Shown piece by piece: positions 60,010 through 64,000 of a stretch of DNA of 64,000 nt. How positions within the stretch are numbered: position 1 is the stretch's first letter; each line of letters begins with the position of its first letter. The notes beneath the pieces are model-generated. The model saw only the letters and a program-made list of their open reading frames with translations, did no database searches and was not told where the DNA came from. Both the position numbers and the translations under genes were made by a program. The stretch is from Clostridiales bacterium (GTDB taxonomy: Bacteria; Bacillota; Clostridia; Oscillospirales; Oscillospiraceae), in assembly GCA_022785125.1 (NCBI GenBank), contig JALFRA010000039.1, forward strand, positions 1 to 64,000, written 5' to 3'.

Positions 60010-63000
60010 ATGGAGGAAAAAGTGATTCAGACGCTGAGCAAGCAGAAGGACTCAGGAACAATTGTAGAGCTGGTGGAAAATGAAGCAGGGTTTCGCTTTG
60101 TGGTGAAGCGAGCCCAGAATCTGGAAGCCCCTATCTACCGAGCTATTTTTCAGAAGGAAACACAGGCCCTGACGCGACTGAAGGCCTGCGAGAACATTGT
60201 CCGTATCTTCCGCTCGGATATCCAGGCCACTCCGGATGGCCGGAGTGAAGGCATCATTTCCATGGAGTATGTTCAGGGGCGCCCCCTGTCCCAGATGCTA
60301 GACGTAATCCCAAATGCCTCCATCCGGTACAACCTGATAAAGCAGCTGACCAACGCCATCCAACACGCCCATCGAAACTCCGTGATTCACCGGGATATCA
60401 ATCCTTCCAACATCCTCATTACTGACTCGTTTGAGCTGAAGCTGATTGATTTCGGAATCGCAAAAATCCGCGGGATGTTCCAGGACGGAACCACATATCA
60501 GTTTGCTACCCAGAATTATTCCGCGCCGGAAGTAACTGTTCACAGTGAAAATGCAACAGAGCGCAGCGATATCTATTCGCTGGGTGCTGTCATTTATTTT
60601 CTTTTCACAGGTGAAGTCCCAGCGACGGCTGCTGAAATGCCCACGGCCATCCAATCCGCTGGCGGCATCGATGTAAAGTTAAAGGAAGTCCTTTTGAAGA
60701 TGTGCGCCCCTGCCCCGGCAGACCGATATGAAAACATTGATGACTGCGAACTGGCCTTGGCTCCGCTCTACCAGCGGTATTGCGGTAGCGACGAGCGGTA
60801 CTTCTTCGCCGTCCCCACCAATGCGCTCGACGATCTGAAAAGACGTAACCTGGTACGACGGGATATGCCCTATTTAGAGTTGCTGGACAGCTTTCTTCCC
60901 GCCCAGTTTGCTGGCGGCTTGATTCGTCTTCGTGCCGAGGGTCAGACCTCCATCTATTGCTTTGACGGCATCAGCATCTCCATGGAATGCGTTTTGTCGG
61001 ACGATTTTTTCCAGGTGGTCTCATTCCGCCGGCTGGATGCCTTCAAGCGTGAGCAACATAAGCGCTTTTCCATGGAGGTTCCTGGGCATTTCCAATTCCT
61101 GTTTTCACACAGAATCGCAAACACCCCTCTTCCCAACAATTGCAGCCAGATCCTAAGCAACCGGATTGCTGATTTCCAAGCGGATATCCACTCGCAGAAA
61201 AACATCGACCGGGAATACGATACACAGTACGGTATCTGGCGGGAATTCATCCAAGCCATGATTGCAGACGCGTCTAAGAATACTGTCCGGTTGTGCTACA
61301 CAAGTGTCCGCTACGAAGACGGGATGTTCCTGTTCCGGCTGGATCCGGACAGCGTGCCGGATGAGACATTCAGCCAGGATACCCTGTTTATTTTTGAACA
61401 GCGTGGGCGTTTAAAAAAGAAGCCAATTCTAGCAGAGGTCGGCACCTTCTGGGAATACAGGGAGGACGGTGCCGTGATGGCCATCAAGGCCGCACCCAGG
61501 AAGCCCCGGCTGCCGAACAATGGTTCTATCTGTTTGGATTACCGCAAAGAGATCCAGCAGTACCGCCGCCAGGAGGCGGCACTGGAGGAATTCCGCCGAT
61601 CCGAGACCGTCAACGGCGGCAATCTGAAGAGCATTTTTGTGGGTGCCGAGCAGCCCGGGTATTTCCAGCTCAAGGCTATGCCCTGCTTCTATAATGAACA
61701 GCTGGATTTTACCCAGAAGCGCGCGGTCCGGAAAGCGCTGGAAGCGGAGGATATTGCTTTGATCCAGGGGCCTCCAGGCACCGGCAAAACCAATGTCCTG
61801 GTGGAAGTAATCCGGCAGATTCTGGGGGAAAACCAACGGAATCCTGCACTGGATCAGAAAATTTTGATTGTGTCCCAATCTCATGCCGCCGTGGATAAAC
61901 TACTGGAAGACCTTGCAGCCTATCTGGAACATACGACCATCCGCATTGGTCGCGAGGAAAATATTGACCCCAAGATCAATGAACGTTTCGGATTGGACCA
62001 CTGCCAGGCCCTATGGGTGAAGGAAAGCGTTGAAAACTGTAAAGCGTGGTTGGCCCAGCGTTTATTGGAACAGCACATCCCCATGGAGCCATTCTGTAAA
62101 TACGCACAAGTGTTGGAAGAGCTGAAACTTGCAAATCTGGAAGAAACAGAGCGCGCACGTCTGGAACGGGTTGCCGCAGACTTTGAAAACACTTACGGGA
62201 AAAGCCGCACCAATCCTTACGTACAGAGCTGCCTGATTTCCGAACAATGGATCCGACGCATCAGTGAGAGCAATGAGCTGGGAGAGTTTTATATCAAAAA
62301 CGCTTCCATCATCGTAGGTACCTGCATTGGCGTCATTTCAGATCCCCGCGTCCGTGACACGACCTTCGACTATGTGATTGTAGACGAAGCAGCAAAGGCA
62401 ACTCTGCCGGAAATCATGGTTCCCTTGGTTCGGGCACGAAAGGCAATTTTAGTGGGTGACCACAAGCAGCTGCCACCGGTCTTTGACCGGAATGCCCTCA
62501 AAGCCAGCTTCCAGTCTTCCCAGATCGATGAGCTTCAAAACACCGGGTTCGGGAAACTGTTTGACATCCTGCCCGACAGCTGTAAAGAGACGCTTTCCAC
62601 CCAGTACCGGATGCATCCAGCGATCGGCGATCTCATCAGCTTTCTTTTTTACGATAGCAAAGTGCAAAATGGCGTTATGGCATCAGAGCGAACTACCAAC
62701 CTTCCCATGCTTAATAACCGCGCCATCACCTGGCTAACCACCTCCAATGCCGGTTCCGCCCGCTTTGAACAATCCGTCGGGCACCAACGCGGATACATCA
62801 ACCATCTGGAAGTCACTGTGATCCAAAGCTGCTTGCAAAGGTTGAACCAAGAAATCTCCACCCAAGGGGAGAAGTATTCCATCGGCATCATCACGCCCTA
62901 CCGGGCGCAGCTGGACCTAATCCGGAACCGCCTCAAGCAAATCCCACTGAGCCACATTGAAGTCGATATCAACACCGTAGATGCATTCCAGGGCAGTCAG

Positions 63001-63249
63001 CGTGACATCATCATCTACTCCACCGTCCGAAGCAGTAATCAGCGGCGTATCGGATTCTTGAAAGAGGAAGCACGGCTAAATGTTGCCTTCTCCCGCGCTA
63101 AACGGGCCTTGATTATTGTCGGTGACGGAAAGTTTCTCCGCAATCCCCGTATCCCCGGCAACCGCTTTCCCTATGTGATCAGCTATATGCAGGAGCACCC
63201 CGAATTTTGTCAGGAAATCGATATAAAGGAGTTTACAAATGCTGTCTGA
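60010..63249 (+). CDS. mkoA: Ser/Thr protein kinase-SF1 helicase fusion (Mokosh type I MkoA-like)
   Basis: A 1079-aa protein. Residues about 1-260 are a eukaryotic-like kinase with K33, E50, catalytic loop HRDINPSN (127-134), DFG (147-149) and APE (172-174); the glycine loop is degenerate. Residues about 560-1060 are a UPF1-like SF1 helicase (COG1112 type): GPPGTGKT (587-594), DEAA (792-795), GDHKQLPP (816-823), QYRMHP (865-870), DAFQGSQRD (991-999) and AFSRAKRAL (1026-1034). The 300 residues between are unassigned. This kinase-helicase order is that described for type I Mokosh anti-phage systems. ATG 60010 follows AAAGGA. It overlaps the next gene by 11 nt. Confidence 0.85.
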   Translation: MEEKVIQTLSKQKDSGTIVELVENEAGFRFVVKRAQNLEAPIYRAIFQKETQALTRLKACENIVRIFRSDIQATPDGRSEGIISMEYVQGRPLSQMLDVIPNASIRYNLIKQLTNAIQHAHRNSVIHRDINPSNILITDSFELKLIDFGIAKIRGMFQDGTTYQFATQNYSAPEVTVHSENATERSDIYSLGAVIYFLFTGEVPATAAEMPTAIQSAGGIDVKLKEVLLKMCAPAPADRYENIDDCELALAPLYQRYCGSDERYFFAVPTNALDDLKRRNLVRRDMPYLELLDSFLPAQFAGGLIRLRAEGQTSIYCFDGISISMECVLSDDFFQVVSFRRLDAFKREQHKRFSMEVPGHFQFLFSHRIANTPLPNNCSQILSNRIADFQADIHSQKNIDREYDTQYGIWREFIQAMIADASKNTVRLCYTSVRYEDGMFLFRLDPDSVPDETFSQDTLFIFEQRGRLKKKPILAEVGTFWEYREDGAVMAIKAAPRKPRLPNNGSICLDYRKEIQQYRRQEAALEEFRRSETVNGGNLKSIFVGAEQPGYFQLKAMPCFYNEQLDFTQKRAVRKALEAEDIALIQGPPGTGKTNVLVEVIRQILGENQRNPALDQKILIVSQSHAAVDKLLEDLAAYLEHTTIRIGREENIDPKINERFGLDHCQALWVKESVENCKAWLAQRLLEQHIPMEPFCKYAQVLEELKLANLEETERARLERVAADFENTYGKSRTNPYVQSCLISEQWIRRISESNELGEFYIKNASIIVGTCIGVISDPRVRDTTFDYVIVDEAAKATLPEIMVPLVRARKAILVGDHKQLPPVFDRNALKASFQSSQIDELQNTGFGKLFDILPDSCKETLSTQYRMHPAIGDLISFLFYDSKVQNGVMASERTTNLPMLNNRAITWLTTSNAGSARFEQSVGHQRGYINHLEVTVIQSCLQRLNQEISTQGEKYSIGIITPYRAQLDLIRNRLKQIPLSHIEVDINTVDAFQGSQRDIIIYSTVRSSNQRRIGFLKEEARLNVAFSRAKRALIIVGDGKFLRNPRIPGNRFPYVISYMQEHPEFCQEIDIKEFTNAV

Positions 63250-64000
63250 ATGGCAAAAAAATGTTGATAAATACATTCCTCCGCAGCTTTCCGGCTATGA
63301 TTTCATCTGTCGGGTTCCAGTCTATATTCCTGTCCAGGAAATCGGCTTGACTGTCTGGGAACGGCGTGTCCAGGGGCTCTCCTTTGTTCAGGAATGTGTC
63401 CTCACTGCCATCCGCATCGGTGCCAAATCCCTTCCCGAGCTTGCCGGTCAGTTCGGCCTGCCAGAAAGCATTATGCTACAAATCGTATCGCAGCTGGACA
63501 GTGAGCAGCTCGCCGCGGTCTCCTGTGGCGACATTGTCCTGACCGATTTGGGGAAAAAGGTGCTGGAGAGCCAGAAGAAGGTCAAGACCCTGCGCAGCCA
63601 GCTCAGCCGCATATCGGTAAACCAGATCACCGGTGAGGTCTCGGATACGCCTGTCTTGGGTACCTACCGGGAGCCGCCGCGCGGGCAGGCATACCTTCTG
63701 GAGAAGTATCCACTCAATCTGGAATTTCTGCGCAGTCAGTTCGATACGCTAGCGGTAATTTACCGAGAGAACCGTCTGGCCAATGTGGTATTCCAGAGTA
63801 CTGCTGAGAGCGCTGAGCTGTATCGTATTCTTGATATCTCCTACCACACACTGTCCTATCAGCGCGAGTTCTGCTTCGTATATCTAAATCAGGCGGATCA
63901 CTCCCTGGCCTTTCACTTCCAGTCTGGAATCCAAGCCTATGCAGATGTGCTGGCGGAACAGCTTAACTGCCGACACTTGGGTGCCTGGAACCTCTTCTCT
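63239..64000 (+). CDS. mkoB: Second gene of the defence pair (MkoB-like), cut by the window edge
   Basis: An open frame from ATG 63239 (RBS AAAGGAG) to the end of the window, 254 codons without a stop. Residues about 40-115 look like a winged-helix domain (SFVQECVLTAIRIGAKSLPELAGQFGL, then a wing ending TDLGKKVLES). The rest is alpha/beta and not recognised. In type I Mokosh the partner is a PLD-family nuclease, whose HxK motifs would lie beyond position 64000; none is visible in the part present. Confidence 0.65.
   Translation, partial: MLSEWQKNVDKYIPPQLSGYDFICRVPVYIPVQEIGLTVWERRVQGLSFVQECVLTAIRIGAKSLPELAGQFGLPESIMLQIVSQLDSEQLAAVSCGDIVLTDLGKKVLESQKKVKTLRSQLSRISVNQITGEVSDTPVLGTYREPPRGQAYLLEKYPLNLEFLRSQFDTLAVIYRENRLANVVFQSTAESAELYRILDISYHTLSYQREFCFVYLNQADHSLAFHFQSGIQAYADVLAEQLNCRHLGAWNLFS

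Noticed and set aside
1..64000. CRISPR arrays, rRNA genes, transposases, integrases, prophage genes
   Set aside because: None was seen. No regular repeat-spacer pattern occurs; the only tandem repeats are the 21-nt units at 51138 and the short operator arrays.

Overview
The window is chromosomal DNA from a GC-rich Firmicute. DUF4364, DUF4317, YesL, AddAB, type-2 GalT and AGAGG-type ribosome binding sites all point to Clostridia. A gut member of the Oscillospiraceae (Flavonifractor/Lawsonibacter/Intestinimonas-like) is my best guess, made by eye from gene content. Genes are dense, and many overlap by 4 nt (ATGA/GTGA), indicating translational coupling.

Region 1 (1-12.4 kb, + strand) is housekeeping: addB and addA (double-strand break processing) separated by an amino-acid:cation symporter gene, then rpmE, a flavin reductase, hflX, a GNAT acetyltransferase and a YigZ/IMPACT protein. 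Region 2 (12.4-20.8 kb, - strand) is a molybdenum cluster. It runs from a putative Moco riboswitch with an intrinsic terminator through a MoeA-like MoCF protein, moeA, moaC, mobB, moaA, a MOSC protein, mogA, mop and modABC. moaD, moaE and any molybdoenzyme are absent from the window. Region 3 (20.8-26.1 kb) holds gluQ, a YerB-like lipoprotein, DUF4364, two tRNA-Leu genes, DUF4317 and YesL.

Region 4 (26.1-41.8 kb) is a hexuronate regulon. A divergent GntR/FCD regulator faces a 14-gene + strand operon that combines the glucuronate branch (uxaC, uxuB, uxuA), the galacturonate branch (uxaC, uxaB, uxaA) and kdgK/kdgA. Embedded in it are a polar-amino-acid-type ABC importer, two tandem bicupins and two TIM-barrel epimerases, one of them FrlC-like. 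This suggests uptake of a sugar-acid/amino-acid conjugate as well as, or instead of, free uronate. Pyruvate kinase follows.

Region 5 (43.3-45.5 kb) is a TetR/MFS efflux pair with palindromic operators and a 21-codon upstream ORF. Region 6 (45.5-58.6 kb) is a galactose system: an AraC-type response regulator, a YesM-like histidine kinase and a stand-alone sugar-binding lipoprotein, then mglB-mglA-mglC-galK-galE-galT. MglC carries an unusual N-terminal coiled coil of about 220 residues, and three 21-nt repeats lie between mglB and mglA.

Region 7 (58.6-64 kb) is visibly AT-richer and looks acquired. It holds a TraX-like membrane protein, two diverged tandem copies of a structured element whose stems differ by compensatory changes, a promoter with repeated 22-nt motifs, and a Ser/Thr-kinase + SF1-helicase fusion overlapping a second gene cut by the window edge. 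That pair matches the known type I Mokosh anti-phage architecture.
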